Shown here one piece after another: positions 17,734-26,738 of a DNA stretch of 64,000 nt (position 1 is the first letter of the stretch; each line of letters starts with the position of its first letter). Location: assembly GCA_021770345.1 (NCBI GenBank), contig JAETRD010000009.1:62001-126000 (forward strand). The letters are read 5' to 3'. The notes beneath the pieces were generated by a model. That model was not told where the DNA came from. It ran no database searches and saw only the letters and a program-made list of their open reading frames with translations. The position numbers and the translations under genes are program-made. This DNA comes from Lachnospiraceae bacterium. GTDB taxonomy: Bacteria; Bacillota; Clostridia; Lachnospirales; Lachnospiraceae.

Positions 17734-18582
17734 TCAAAAATCCCGTGACACGCGCTCCCCCGGCCGCACCTGCAACCTGTGTTCGGTTACGCTTGCCCCA
17801 TTTTCGACGCGGCATATCAGCTCGCTGCCCCTTTCCGCATCCGTGATCCCGGAAACCGGAAACGCCAGAAAATACCGCTCCGTCTCCTCCGACGCCTGAC
17901 GCGCAAAAGCCGGAAAAAGCCGTGTTTTCGCCTTACATCGGCTGCGGGCGGCAGGAATCTCCAGACGGTAACTCCCCGCTTCTGCCAGACCGTAACTCCC
18001 CACCTCCGAAGACTTCCTGCCGTCAAGAAAAATCCAGTCCCCCTGCTGCCCGCCGTCCGCTTCCGCCATATAAAAAGCGCATCCCGAAAAATCTCGTTTT
18101 TCCCCTCCGTATATGGATATCATCTTCTCCCCCGCGCGGTAATCCGCCGCCAGACAAAGCCCGTTTCCGCGCCCCGCGGCTGCCGCAAGAACGGAGGTAC
18201 CTGCCCCTAATCTCCCCTCCATGAAAATCGTACCCGGCAAAAACGGATAGTCCCTGTCCGGTTCCATGCAAACCGTAACGACGGGGTTCCCAGGACAAAC
18301 CGCACACACGGATTGCCGCAGCTCCCTCCTCCGGTATCCCCGCCCCCAAAGACGGATACACACAAAGGGCTCCTCCTGCTCCGGCTGCGCTCCCCCGGTA
18401 TCTCGCACCGGCACTACCCCGGAAAAAACATAAAAGCCCTCCTGCTTTCGAATCGGACGGCCCATGCCCTTTATCTCTACCCAAAAATCGTTACTCCGCA
18501 CGGGTCTGCCCGTAAATGCGTCCAGCGGAAGCACCGCGAGAATCCCTGCGATTCGAACACCTTTCCGCCTCAATCCGCTCAC
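17734..18582 (-). CDS. Uncharacterised eCIS-locus protein, 282 residues
   Basis: No family recognised. The protein looks all-beta: the start (VRIAGILAVLPLDAFTGRPV, then GFYVFSGVVP) resembles a small beta-sandwich of the carboxypeptidase-regulatory type. Two later segments (YPFLPGTIFMEG and LQVRPGERV) read like short conserved loops. There is no signal peptide and no membrane helix, and it is rich in Gly and Arg. It overlaps the DUF4255 gene by 4 bp and lies directly before the PAAR-like gene, so it may be an adaptor for the terminal or tip end of the particle. That is inference from position alone. Confidence 0.65.
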   Translation of the reverse strand: MSGLRRKGVRIAGILAVLPLDAFTGRPVRSNDFWVEIKGMGRPIRKQEGFYVFSGVVPVRDTGGAQPEQEEPFVCIRLWGRGYRRRELRQSVCAVCPGNPVVTVCMEPDRDYPFLPGTIFMEGRLGAGTSVLAAAAGRGNGLCLAADYRAGEKMISIYGGEKRDFSGCAFYMAEADGGQQGDWIFLDGRKSSEVGSYGLAEAGSYRLEIPAARSRCKAKTRLFPAFARQASEETERYFLAFPVSGITDAERGSELICRVENGASVTEHRLQVRPGERVSRDF

Positions 18583-19160
18583 CTCCTTCTCTGTCTTCCT
18601 GACTCTTCGATCGTATAGGACACATCCACCACGCGGCGCACCCTGCTCTCCCGCTCCGATTCGAGTTCAACGGGGCCGATTTCATAAAACAGCGACGTCT
18701 TATAGCTGCCGTCCGGCACATGATAAATCCGCAGTTTATCCTCCATCGGAAGGTCTAATGGCACAATCTGGCTGACCGACCCGTCTGCGCATCCCTGCTG
18801 CCCGGCATAATCAATGACTGCCGCATCCCCGAGTGTCTGTATGATTTTTCCCAGCATATGCGCCTCCTGTCCGGCGCGGTATTTTATGTCTCCGTCGGAA
18901 TATGCGGTTATCATATAATACAGATTTACATAAGTTGACGGATACCGCTGTCTCTCGCTGTCGACCGTCACCATTCTGCGGCTTTTTAATTCCCCGCATT
19001 CCCTGATATCATAGAGCCAGACTCCCACCATACAATCTCCCCTGTCCTGCGGCGCACAAAGCCCGATCTGCTTTGCATAAGCCACCGGCTCCGGCACCAT
19101 GGCCTCCCGGAGCAGCCGAAGCAGCCGCTCTCCCGTCTCTGCAATCCCCGTATATCTCAC
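18579..19160 (-). CDS. DUF4255 tube-terminator protein (Pvc16/Afp16-like)
   Basis: 193 residues. The central VNLYYMITAYS segment, the following histidine- and leucine-rich helix (AHMLGKIIQTLGD) and the late SLFYEIGPVELES with VDVSYTIEE are typical of the DUF4255 family. In PVC and Afp this protein caps the distal end of tube and sheath and fixes particle length. Its presence separates eCIS from R-type tailocins and T6SS. It is coupled by 4-bp overlaps to both neighbours (MORN protein upstream, 282-residue protein downstream). Confidence 0.88.
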   Translation of the reverse strand: MRYTGIAETGERLLRLLREAMVPEPVAYAKQIGLCAPQDRGDCMVGVWLYDIRECGELKSRRMVTVDSERQRYPSTYVNLYYMITAYSDGDIKYRAGQEAHMLGKIIQTLGDAAVIDYAGQQGCADGSVSQIVPLDLPMEDKLRIYHVPDGSYKTSLFYEIGPVELESERESRVRRVVDVSYTIEESGRQRRR

Positions 19161-20563
19161 TGCAGCACCTCCCCTTCCTGCACTACATTCTCGTGCTGTT
19201 CCGTGCCCTCTGTCTCCGGTATCTCTGCGCCCTGTTGCTCTGCGGCAAGCGGCGTCACAAACAGCCCGTCCCGAAAAATCCCGTAATTTTGAACAGTCCC
19301 GGTCACTGCGTCGTACATGGTTCCCTCCCCGTTTTTCTGCCCAAGAAGAAAACTGCCCTCATAGAGGAGATTTCCGCTTTCGTCGTATAATCTGCCCTCC
19401 CCGTCATACATATCAAGCCGGAATGTCCCCTCATAGACCGGAAACCCTGTGACGGGGTCATACAGCGCTCCTGTCCCGGACTTCTTTCCCGCTTTCCATT
19501 CTCCCGTATAGGCGACGGCATTCTTTCCCATATAAAGCGTTCCGCTTCCCTCGCACAGACCTCCTGCAAAACCTCCCTCATAAATCAGAAGTCCGCTGAT
19601 ATCCTCATAATACTTTCCCTCTCCCTCGTACAGGCCTCTTACAAAATTCCCTTCGTACAATAGCCCGCTCTTTCCGTACAATAGTCCGCTTCCTTCGTAC
19701 AGACCTCCTGCAAATTCCCCCTCATACAAAAGTCCGTTCTCCCCGTACAGTTTCCCGCTTCCCTCATAGGTTCCGTCCGCAAACTCTCCCTCATACAAAA
19801 GTCCGTCCGCACCGTACAGCTTCCCGCTTCCCTCGTACAGGCCTCCTGCAAACTCCCCTTCGTACAATAGTCCGCTCTCCCCGTACAACCTCCCGTTTCC
19901 CTCGTAAGTTCCGTCCGCAAACTCTCCCTCATACAAAAGACTGCCGTCCGCACCGTACAGATATCCGTACCCCTGACAGCGGTTTTTCTCAAAGCTTCCC
20001 CGATACCGAAGTCCTCCGTCCGGATCGTAGATCTGTCCGTCCCCGTCATACATTTCCTCCTCAAAATTTCCCTCGTAGACAAGATTCCCGCCGTAATCAT
20101 AAAGGCTTCCCTGCCCCGTGATTCTTCCCGACTCCAGCCGGCCGCGAAATAAGACGGTCTGTGTGCCCGGCGCGAGCAGGCATACTTTTCCTGTGTAACG
20201 GTACATTTCCGGCGCATTGATTTCCATCGTCCTTGTAAAAAATTTTGACTGCACAAACGGCACGCCCCATGCCGCAAGAAAGATCAGCACTGCCGGTATC
20301 AGGATGCCGAGCAGGTACAGCAGTTTTTTCGCCGCCAGACTGCGGCCGACTGCGACATAATCCGTTTCCGCAGACGGCTCCGCCGCAAAAATCTCTGTGA
20401 ATTTTTCCGAGATATCCCCTGTAACCGTCTCCGCAAGTTCTGCGGACGGCAAAATTTTCTTTAAGACAGAAACGCGCTTTTCCATGGGCGCAGACAGAGT
20501 GTAAGCCGCTTTTCGGGCAAAATACAGCAGTGTTTTTCTCGCCCGCTCCCCGCTTCGTGTCAT
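19157..20563 (-). CDS. Membrane-anchored MORN-repeat protein
   Basis: 468 residues. A cytoplasmic N-terminus (1-82), one transmembrane helix (about 83-107) and then about 12 MORN repeats (133-440) of the form LLYEGEFADGTYEGSGKLYG. The repeats in the middle are nearly identical also at DNA level (about 19,640-19,960), pointing to recent expansion. MORN repeats form an elongated beta-ribbon that binds lipids or proteins. With one N-terminal helix the repeats would probably be outside the membrane, but there is no cleavable signal. MORN proteins are not standard eCIS parts. It is tightly coupled to the DUF4255 gene (4-bp overlap), so it is clearly part of this operon. Role unknown; surface contact or membrane tethering is plausible. 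Confidence 0.85.
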   Translation of the reverse strand: MTRSGERARKTLLYFARKAAYTLSAPMEKRVSVLKKILPSAELAETVTGDISEKFTEIFAAEPSAETDYVAVGRSLAAKKLLYLLGILIPAVLIFLAAWGVPFVQSKFFTRTMEINAPEMYRYTGKVCLLAPGTQTVLFRGRLESGRITGQGSLYDYGGNLVYEGNFEEEMYDGDGQIYDPDGGLRYRGSFEKNRCQGYGYLYGADGSLLYEGEFADGTYEGNGRLYGESGLLYEGEFAGGLYEGSGKLYGADGLLYEGEFADGTYEGSGKLYGENGLLYEGEFAGGLYEGSGLLYGKSGLLYEGNFVRGLYEGEGKYYEDISGLLIYEGGFAGGLCEGSGTLYMGKNAVAYTGEWKAGKKSGTGALYDPVTGFPVYEGTFRLDMYDGEGRLYDESGNLLYEGSFLLGQKNGEGTMYDAVTGTVQNYGIFRDGLFVTPLAAEQQGAEIPETEGTEQHENVVQEGEVLQ

Positions 20564-20585
20564 TACACTTCACCGTCCTTCCTCT

Positions 20586-21704
20586 TTAGCCCATTTCCGG
20601 GCCGCCATGTCCCGAACCCGTTTCTGCCTCGGTCTCAGTCCCAGTCTCGGTCTCAATCCCGAAAGCCTCTTCCCCGGTTTCACTCTTCTCCCCGGGCGCA
20701 TCTTCCCCGGTTTTACTCTCCTCCCCGGGAGTCTCTTCCCCGGTTTTACTCTCCTCCCCGGGTGCACCTTCCCCGGTTTTACTCTCCTCCCCGGGCGCTG
20801 TCTCCGTTTCGTTACTTTCCGACTCTGCTCCCCTCCCGTCCTCCGTAGGCTCATATCCCCGGATCCCGACGGTTCCGATCCGGGAAATCAGATTCCGCTG
20901 CGCAGGCGCCGTCACCGGTCTTACACACACGGCCAAAAACAACCCCCACAGCGCCGCCACGATAAGCCAGTAGCCGTATCTCACCGCGCCGTCCGCATGT
21001 GCAAACGCCTTTTTCCACCATCGGATCAGAATTTCCTCCTGCTTTGGCTCCCCCTCGGGCGCCTGCTCCCACAGCGTGCGCTCCAGCTCGCGAAACCCCT
21101 GATAAACGGAGTGCCCGTCGGCAAATTCCGCCTCCTGCAGCTGCCTTCGATATGCTGCTGCCGCTTCGTCCTTATGCTTCCCCTCACACGCAAACAGCAC
21201 CGCAAAACTCTCCGAAAGTCGCCTCTGCACCTCCGAAAACAATCCCTCCCGCAGCTTTTTTGCATCGGAAATCCGATAATTTGCGTGTACGGCAAGTCCG
21301 TCATCCGCAATCATATTAGACGGCGCGGCAGCCTCATACTGCAGGCAGACGGGTAAATCCCGAAAAAGGATTTCCCGCAGCACGCCGTCCCAGAGCTGAA
21401 GCTTTTCCTCAAGTATGTCTGTCTGCGCCGCCCTCTTTGCAAAAGACATTCCCGTGTAATATCGGGAGACCATCCATAGGCTGCCGTCTTTCACAAAAAC
21501 GATAAACCCCGGATTTTCACCTTTTTCCGGTTCCACAAGACGGCAGAAAAGTTCCCTTGCCGTGTCCGCCTCCCGAAATTCCTGCATGAGATAATCGACT
21601 TCCCGACCCTGCTCCTTTCTGACCGCAAGGCAGGAAAACATTCGATCATCCTCCGCAAGAACACGTATCACGCGGTAAGCACCGTGCGGCGTCCCTATAT
21701 ACAT
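20586..21704 (-). CDS. Membrane protein with protein-kinase-like cytoplasmic domain and PGEESKTGE repeats
   Basis: 372 residues from the ATG at 21704 (GAGGGG ribosome site; 21719 is a less likely start). The first 210 residues faintly resemble a Ser/Thr kinase: a Gly-containing beta start (GTPHGAYRVIRVL), a hinge-like LWMVSRYYTG, and AAAPSNMIADDG, where active kinases have HRDxxPxN. The HRD triad is absent, so it is at best a pseudokinase. One transmembrane helix lies at about 245-262. The external tail is acidic and contains four tandem 11-residue repeats (about 303-347) built on PGEESKTGE, matching a 33-bp DNA repeat at about 20,660-20,810. It lies between the 587-residue protein and the MORN protein. 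Similar topology to the MORN protein suggests joint action at the membrane; inference. Confidence 0.7.
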   Translation of the reverse strand: MYIGTPHGAYRVIRVLAEDDRMFSCLAVRKEQGREVDYLMQEFREADTARELFCRLVEPEKGENPGFIVFVKDGSLWMVSRYYTGMSFAKRAAQTDILEEKLQLWDGVLREILFRDLPVCLQYEAAAPSNMIADDGLAVHANYRISDAKKLREGLFSEVQRRLSESFAVLFACEGKHKDEAAAAYRRQLQEAEFADGHSVYQGFRELERTLWEQAPEGEPKQEEILIRWWKKAFAHADGAVRYGYWLIVAALWGLFLAVCVRPVTAPAQRNLISRIGTVGIRGYEPTEDGRGAESESNETETAPGEESKTGEGAPGEESKTGEETPGEESKTGEDAPGEKSETGEEAFGIETETGTETEAETGSGHGGPEMG

Positions 21705-21715
21705 GCCGTCACCCC

Positions 21716-23479
21716 TCAATTCTTTTCGATATCGCGAACCACCGCAAATGCTGTCGCGGCAAGCTCTGAGTGCGCCGCACTCCTCGCGGTAATCTCATAA
21801 ATCCCGGGAACGGAGGGCGCAGTGTACATGCCGTTCTCATCGATGCATCCGCCCTCCTGCTCCGTGACAGACCAGCAAACACGCGTATCATTTACCCCCG
21901 TAAACACCGGCTCGAAATAGTAATCCTCCCGGAGTTTTAAATAGACCATATCTGGTTTCAGGAAAAGACTTCTCCCTTCCCGCTCCTCCCACGTCTCCCT
22001 CCTGCCGCTGGCCGCGGTCCAGAATACCGTCGCACGGCCTGCAGACGTCGGTTCCGTCAGCCGGAGCCCGATCACAAAGGTCCCTTCTCTGATATCCGCT
22101 TTCACCGCGACCTTTGCCGCAAGTTCCCCGCCGCCGTCCCAAAACACCTCCGGCTCGCCGAAACACAGCACACCAGGCTTTGACGCGTTATCCGCAATTC
22201 CGCAGACCACCGATACCTCTCCGGGTCCGAGACCATGAACGATCGGCTTTGAAAAGAAACACTGGCCTGCAAGCCCTCCGATGCCGAGTTCTATAATCGC
22301 TGTGCCGGAGGCCGTCGTCGGAGCCTCAGGTACTTTATCCGGCGCTTTCGGCTCCACCTTTTTGGCACCGCCCTTTGCGAGACGCCGCATCAGATATTTC
22401 TGCTCGGCTCCCGCCGCAAGTTCCCGGATGCCGGAGAGCACATCGGTGCAGATATACTGCCCGAAAGGCATTTCCTCCACATCGTCAATCACCACCGTGG
22501 AACCGGCCCAAAACAGACTGATCTTCGCGAGATAGATACTCTGATGATACGTTTCCTTTTTGATTTCCCGCATCGCCTCCGCAAAATAATGGCGCTCGAT
22601 AATTTCCTGCACCGGTCTGTCCGTAAGTTCCACCGTATTTTCGATCGAGACCTGCGCCTCGATGGGACTGCCGCCCACTTTCAGAAAAAAGCTGCCATCC
22701 GTAAGCTTCGCCCTGCCGCACACGCCCGTCACATTTCCCGCCTCGAGCGTGACAGGTATCTCATAGCGCCCGGCCCTTTCGTGCTTTTCCTCGTCAAACT
22801 CCACTCTCATCCACTGCTTTTTTTCCTTTTTTATACAGTCGAGCGTCAATTCATAGTGAAAGGAAACCGGCTGCGGCTGCCCCATATTTTCCACGACAAT
22901 CCGCATGTCAAACTCGCTGCCGCTTCTCGCATAGCGCGGAAACACCTGACTGATGCGGATGCCGCATCCCCAGTAGAGTGTCTTCCACTCCTCATAATAG
23001 GCAAAACTCCCGCTGTTTCCCTGTTCCGGTTCCTGATCGGTCAGATAGATGCGATACCCCTCGGTAATCCGGCTGTGCTGCATCTGCTCTCCGGCGCTGC
23101 CTCCTCCCGTTATGCTGTAGACGGGATGCCTGTCATACTCGGCATACTCAATGCACAGATAGAGGTATCTGCTGTGTTCCTCATTTTCCGTACAAACCGA
23201 AAATCCCTCCATTTCCGCAAGCCTGCCTGTCACGGGCTCGTCAACAATAATTTCCCTTCCGGCAAAGTCTAATGCGAGCCCCGCTTCCACCGAAACGGCA
23301 TCGGACCCGGCCGGGACGACATTCAGCCCGCACACCACGCCGCACCCATGCATAAAACGGTTAATCAGGCGCCGCTTGTCATTCATATATTTCTGCTCCA
23401 GCTCAAAATCCTCGACACCGAGCAATTTCCCGTAAAAATACCGATTTCTCTCGCATGGAAAGTATTTTAAATTCTTCAT
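21716..23479 (-). CDS. eCIS-associated conserved protein with C-terminal Ig-like domain
   Basis: 587 residues; the start at 23479 overlaps the upstream stop (ATGA) and has GGAGAG as ribosome site. The N-terminus YFPCERNRYFYGKLLGVEDFELEQKY (shown in two pieces by motif: RYFYGKLL, then FMHGCGVVCGL) is a hallmark of a protein found in many eCIS loci, whose function I do not know. The middle is beta-rich. The last 80 residues look like a bacterial Ig-like (Big2) domain: CWSVTEQEGGCID, ENGMYTAPSVPG, YEITARS. Ig-like domains in contractile systems often decorate fibres or mediate binding, so this may be a fibre or baseplate-attached surface protein. Confidence 0.75.
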   Translation of the reverse strand: MKNLKYFPCERNRYFYGKLLGVEDFELEQKYMNDKRRLINRFMHGCGVVCGLNVVPAGSDAVSVEAGLALDFAGREIIVDEPVTGRLAEMEGFSVCTENEEHSRYLYLCIEYAEYDRHPVYSITGGGSAGEQMQHSRITEGYRIYLTDQEPEQGNSGSFAYYEEWKTLYWGCGIRISQVFPRYARSGSEFDMRIVVENMGQPQPVSFHYELTLDCIKKEKKQWMRVEFDEEKHERAGRYEIPVTLEAGNVTGVCGRAKLTDGSFFLKVGGSPIEAQVSIENTVELTDRPVQEIIERHYFAEAMREIKKETYHQSIYLAKISLFWAGSTVVIDDVEEMPFGQYICTDVLSGIRELAAGAEQKYLMRRLAKGGAKKVEPKAPDKVPEAPTTASGTAIIELGIGGLAGQCFFSKPIVHGLGPGEVSVVCGIADNASKPGVLCFGEPEVFWDGGGELAAKVAVKADIREGTFVIGLRLTEPTSAGRATVFWTAASGRRETWEEREGRSLFLKPDMVYLKLREDYYFEPVFTGVNDTRVCWSVTEQEGGCIDENGMYTAPSVPGIYEITARSAAHSELAATAFAVVRDIEKN

Positions 23480-24558
23480 TGCCTCTCTCCTTCTGTCCCA
23501 ATCACTGAAAACGGTACCGCACACGTCCCGTCCAGACAAAATTGCCTGTAGCGCCCGAGCACGCTGTTGATGCCCAGATAGGAATGCCTGTCCAGAAAAA
23601 TATACGGTGAGAGCACAACAATCCGGCTCTGCATATACGCCGGCTTTGCCGCCTCCACAATTTTTTCCACCAGATAAAAGTCTTCGGCGCCTGTTTTTCC
23701 TCCCCGGTCCAAAAGAATCGTAAATTCACAGGGATTTGCACCGTAGAGACGTTTCATCCGCTCCTCGGCGGCCCCTCCGTCAAAACCGACCTGCATCTGC
23801 CCGTATTCGACAATATAGGCGGTATCTCCGGTTCCCAGCCAAAGGAGTTCCTTTAAATGAGCCGCCGTCCCGCGGTTTGCAGAAAGCCGCACCGCATGCC
23901 GAACCAGATAACGAAGCTGCTCTTCGTTCCAGAGCTCCCGATTTTCGACGGAAAACCAGTCTGCGAGCTCCTCGAGCGCTCCCGGCTCCTTAGACGACAC
24001 CGAAAAGCGCTCCGAAAGATGCTCGATTCTCTCTGTCATGTCCTCATACAACGCCTGAAAAATGCCGAGATAACGCGCAAGAAAAGACGCGCTGCAGACA
24101 TCCTCCTGATAAATTTCCGGCAGATAATCAAGCCAGGTACGCTGCGGAAAGCAGATTTTAATACGGGAAATCCGCACGTTTTTCCCTCTCATGTGGATTC
24201 TCATCCACAGGTACCGACCCACCGCTCCAAAGAGCGGCACGTCCGAGGGGTTCGTAAATTCCACATAGCTTTCCGCGCATATCTCCTTTCCGCGGCACAT
24301 AATATCCCCCGTCTTTGGCGCGCGCTCCGAGGCGCAGACCGTCACACGGACCTCCCCTTCCGCAAAATCGCCGCAAAGAAGCAGCCTGTGCCATTTTGTT
24401 CCCTGCACTCCACTGTCAAAGACCCTTGTCTCATAGACGCCCACCCCGGATTCGTCCGCGGGTGTGATACCCGATTCGTCAATTCTGATATGCTCGGAAA
24501 TTCCCCGTCTGAAATCGTTTTCCTTATTCAAAAGAAAATATGTCCCGCGTCCTCCCAT
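23476..24558 (-). CDS. Phage tail protein I-like baseplate component
   Basis: 360 residues. The central region WLDYLPEIYQEDVCSASFL, then YLGIFQALYEDMTERIEHL and LEELADWFSVE, is the tail-protein-I signature (P2 gpI-like) that joins the baseplate wedge to fibres. The preceding 140 residues are beta-rich, and the tail has another segment (YIVEYGQ to FTILLDRG). Position just after the two J-like proteins matches phage and eCIS baseplate order. Six bp separate it from the upstream J-like gene, and it is coupled to the 587-residue gene by overlap. Confidence 0.8.
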   Translation of the reverse strand: MGGRGTYFLLNKENDFRRGISEHIRIDESGITPADESGVGVYETRVFDSGVQGTKWHRLLLCGDFAEGEVRVTVCASERAPKTGDIMCRGKEICAESYVEFTNPSDVPLFGAVGRYLWMRIHMRGKNVRISRIKICFPQRTWLDYLPEIYQEDVCSASFLARYLGIFQALYEDMTERIEHLSERFSVSSKEPGALEELADWFSVENRELWNEEQLRYLVRHAVRLSANRGTAAHLKELLWLGTGDTAYIVEYGQMQVGFDGGAAEERMKRLYGANPCEFTILLDRGGKTGAEDFYLVEKIVEAAKPAYMQSRIVVLSPYIFLDRHSYLGINSVLGRYRQFCLDGTCAVPFSVIGTEGERQ

Positions 24559-24564
24559 GTTCTG

Positions 24565-26694
24565 TTACCCCCTCTGCCTGTCCGCAGAAATGCCCGTGAT
24601 ACATTCCTTCAGATATGCCAGTCCGTTCGCCGGGAGAATCAGATCCCCGCTGCCGCTGCGCCTTACATTTCTGCCCTGGGCGTCCAGCGCAAGCGAACAA
24701 ATTTCCGTCACCGCGGGAAGCACGTCAAGCACCGCATAGATTGCGCTGACATGAATCGCCATGCCAAATTTCCCCCGGATTCCCGCAAAATAATCCGCCA
24801 GCGCTTCTCTGACTTGCTCCTTTGCCTCCTGTCCTTTTGTCCCCGCTGCAATCTCGGCAAATACCGAGATTCCGATATACTCCGGCGGAACGATTGCAAC
24901 CCGCGTTCCGATCATCCGCCCCGGCTCTATCGCCCGGAGAATATTTTTGCAGTAGGCCGTTCCCGGAACCGGCCGCAGCTCCCGCGAATACGGCTTCACC
25001 ACCAGCGTCACGCACTCCTCCGAAACGCTTCCGTCCTGCCTTGCACGTTTCGCGGGAGAAATTGCCCGGACCGCCTCCACCATCAGTCCGGGCGCCGCCA
25101 GCGCGAGCGCCTCAAAATCTTCATAAGTCACCGCGCGCCGCACCGCCTCCCGCTCCGCGAGAAGTCTCCTCTTACACTCCTCAATCGTCTCCGCATCCCT
25201 TCCGCCGGCCGCCGCACTCCCGTTTGTAACCGCAACCCTCCTTGTGTCTGTCACGCACCCGATGTGACAGATACTGCCCTCCTTCACGTTTCCGCGCCGC
25301 CCGAGGCTCTGACATGCCGCCGCAAGGAGAATCTTTCCCTCCGGCGCCGTCCCGTGTTCACAGTCCCCGAAAGAAATCCGCCCGGTCTCCTCGTCATAAC
25401 AAAATACGCAGTCCGCAGGACCGCTCTCCGCGAAATCATCGCAGAGTTTCGGAGAGACATAGCATCCGCTCCCCTCCCCGGTCTCGACCAGAATCGCAAG
25501 CCCTCGCGCGCATACATCGGAAATCCGCAATTCATATTCCTGATGGGGCATCCCCGTCCCTTTACCAATTAAAATCTTTCTCTCTCCTTCCGCTTCGAAG
25601 CACAGTAAGCGGTAAAAAATATTCCCGTCCATCGGCCGCTTCGACGGGAAAAACAAGACCTCCTCACCGCACACCCTTTTCTTGATCTCTCCCTCCCAGG
25701 GATAAAAATGATCTCCCTCTCTCCGAAACAGACGACAGTTCCCCGCAAACGCCAGATACGTCGAAAGCCGGATCACCTCCCCCGGCCCAAGACAGCCGTC
25801 ATGATACTCGACCGCCGTTCTCTGCTGCCGGACCTTTAACTCGCGGAAACTGACATCCGCCAGTGCCGGCGCCACCTCGTATCCGGCCTTCTCCAGAACA
25901 AATTTCAGCCAGTAACGCCCGTTTTTCCCGACCGCCATCTTTTCTTTTGCCTTTCCGCTGCCTGCGTCCGCTCCCGCCTCCCCGATTCTCAGTGCAAGAA
26001 ATCCGTCCCACAGAAACCGGTGCGTCGTATCCTCCGTGATTTCGCCCCTCACCCAGCCGTGTTCTCCCTGATAGAAAACGGAAAACTTCGCCAGCGGACA
26101 AAACGGTGTCCCGTCTGCAAGCGGATTCCGTCTCCCGATTTCCTGCGCGAGATGAATCCCCAGACGGTAAGTCAATCCGGGCACGAGCGGCGCACACAGG
26201 CCGATGAAAAACGCATTCCCAGCCGCAGGGCGGGCGCCAAACGGAAGAAAGCGCATTCTGCTCTCCGAAAGCGCGATCTGTTCGCGTCCATCCTCCCCGC
26301 CTGCCGGACAGAAGACAAGCTCTGCCGCCTCCACCGCATCGATCCATGTCTCCGCCTCCGTCTCAAAACAGATATCCCCGGCAAAACACCTGCTCTTCCG
26401 CGGAAAAAAGAGACTTCCTTTATACTCCTCCACCCGGACGACCGCCTCCGCAGGCTGTTTTCCCCGCGGTGTAACGCCAAGCAGTTTCAGATAGCTGCGG
26501 ATGTGCAGCCTGCCGATCTGGTCCATATGGAACTGCTGCATTTCCTTTAGCCATGCAAACAGCTCGAGCATCGTGATCCCCGGGTCGTGATCGTTATAGT
26601 CCGTCCACGCCGGGCAGATTTCCGCAATCCGCGCTTTTGCGCGCTCCGTGATTTCGGAAAACCGCTCATCGTCCAATAAAATTTCCCGCAGCAT
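24565..26694 (-). CDS. Baseplate J-like wedge protein 2 (Pvc12-like)
   Basis: 709 residues from the ATG at 26694, preceded by GGAGGGG; an earlier in-frame ATG at 26766 would run into the upstream gene. The N-terminus MLREILLDDERFSEIT with CPAWTDYNDHDPGITMLELFAWL is the hallmark of putative baseplate assembly proteins. The C-terminal half contains the J-like core (RRAVTYEDFEALALAAPG and EYIGISVFAEIAAG). It would form the baseplate wedge with the other J-like protein and the gp25-like protein. Confidence 0.85.
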   Translation of the reverse strand: MLREILLDDERFSEITERAKARIAEICPAWTDYNDHDPGITMLELFAWLKEMQQFHMDQIGRLHIRSYLKLLGVTPRGKQPAEAVVRVEEYKGSLFFPRKSRCFAGDICFETEAETWIDAVEAAELVFCPAGGEDGREQIALSESRMRFLPFGARPAAGNAFFIGLCAPLVPGLTYRLGIHLAQEIGRRNPLADGTPFCPLAKFSVFYQGEHGWVRGEITEDTTHRFLWDGFLALRIGEAGADAGSGKAKEKMAVGKNGRYWLKFVLEKAGYEVAPALADVSFRELKVRQQRTAVEYHDGCLGPGEVIRLSTYLAFAGNCRLFRREGDHFYPWEGEIKKRVCGEEVLFFPSKRPMDGNIFYRLLCFEAEGERKILIGKGTGMPHQEYELRISDVCARGLAILVETGEGSGCYVSPKLCDDFAESGPADCVFCYDEETGRISFGDCEHGTAPEGKILLAAACQSLGRRGNVKEGSICHIGCVTDTRRVAVTNGSAAAGGRDAETIEECKRRLLAEREAVRRAVTYEDFEALALAAPGLMVEAVRAISPAKRARQDGSVSEECVTLVVKPYSRELRPVPGTAYCKNILRAIEPGRMIGTRVAIVPPEYIGISVFAEIAAGTKGQEAKEQVREALADYFAGIRGKFGMAIHVSAIYAVLDVLPAVTEICSLALDAQGRNVRRSGSGDLILPANGLAYLKECITGISADRQRG

Positions 26695-26738
26695 AGCCCC
26701 TCCCTGTTTTTCGCCGCCTTTTGTGCAGAGCAGGCGCA

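Noticed and set aside
19640-19960. CRISPR-like regular repeats
   Set aside because: The repeats are contiguous coding MORN units without spacers, and no cas genes are near.
23857-25572. Long + strand open frame (571 codons) within the baseplate genes
   Set aside because: Antisense to two well-supported baseplate genes, composition rich in Arg, His and Pro as in frame shadows, and no ribosome site or recognisable domain.
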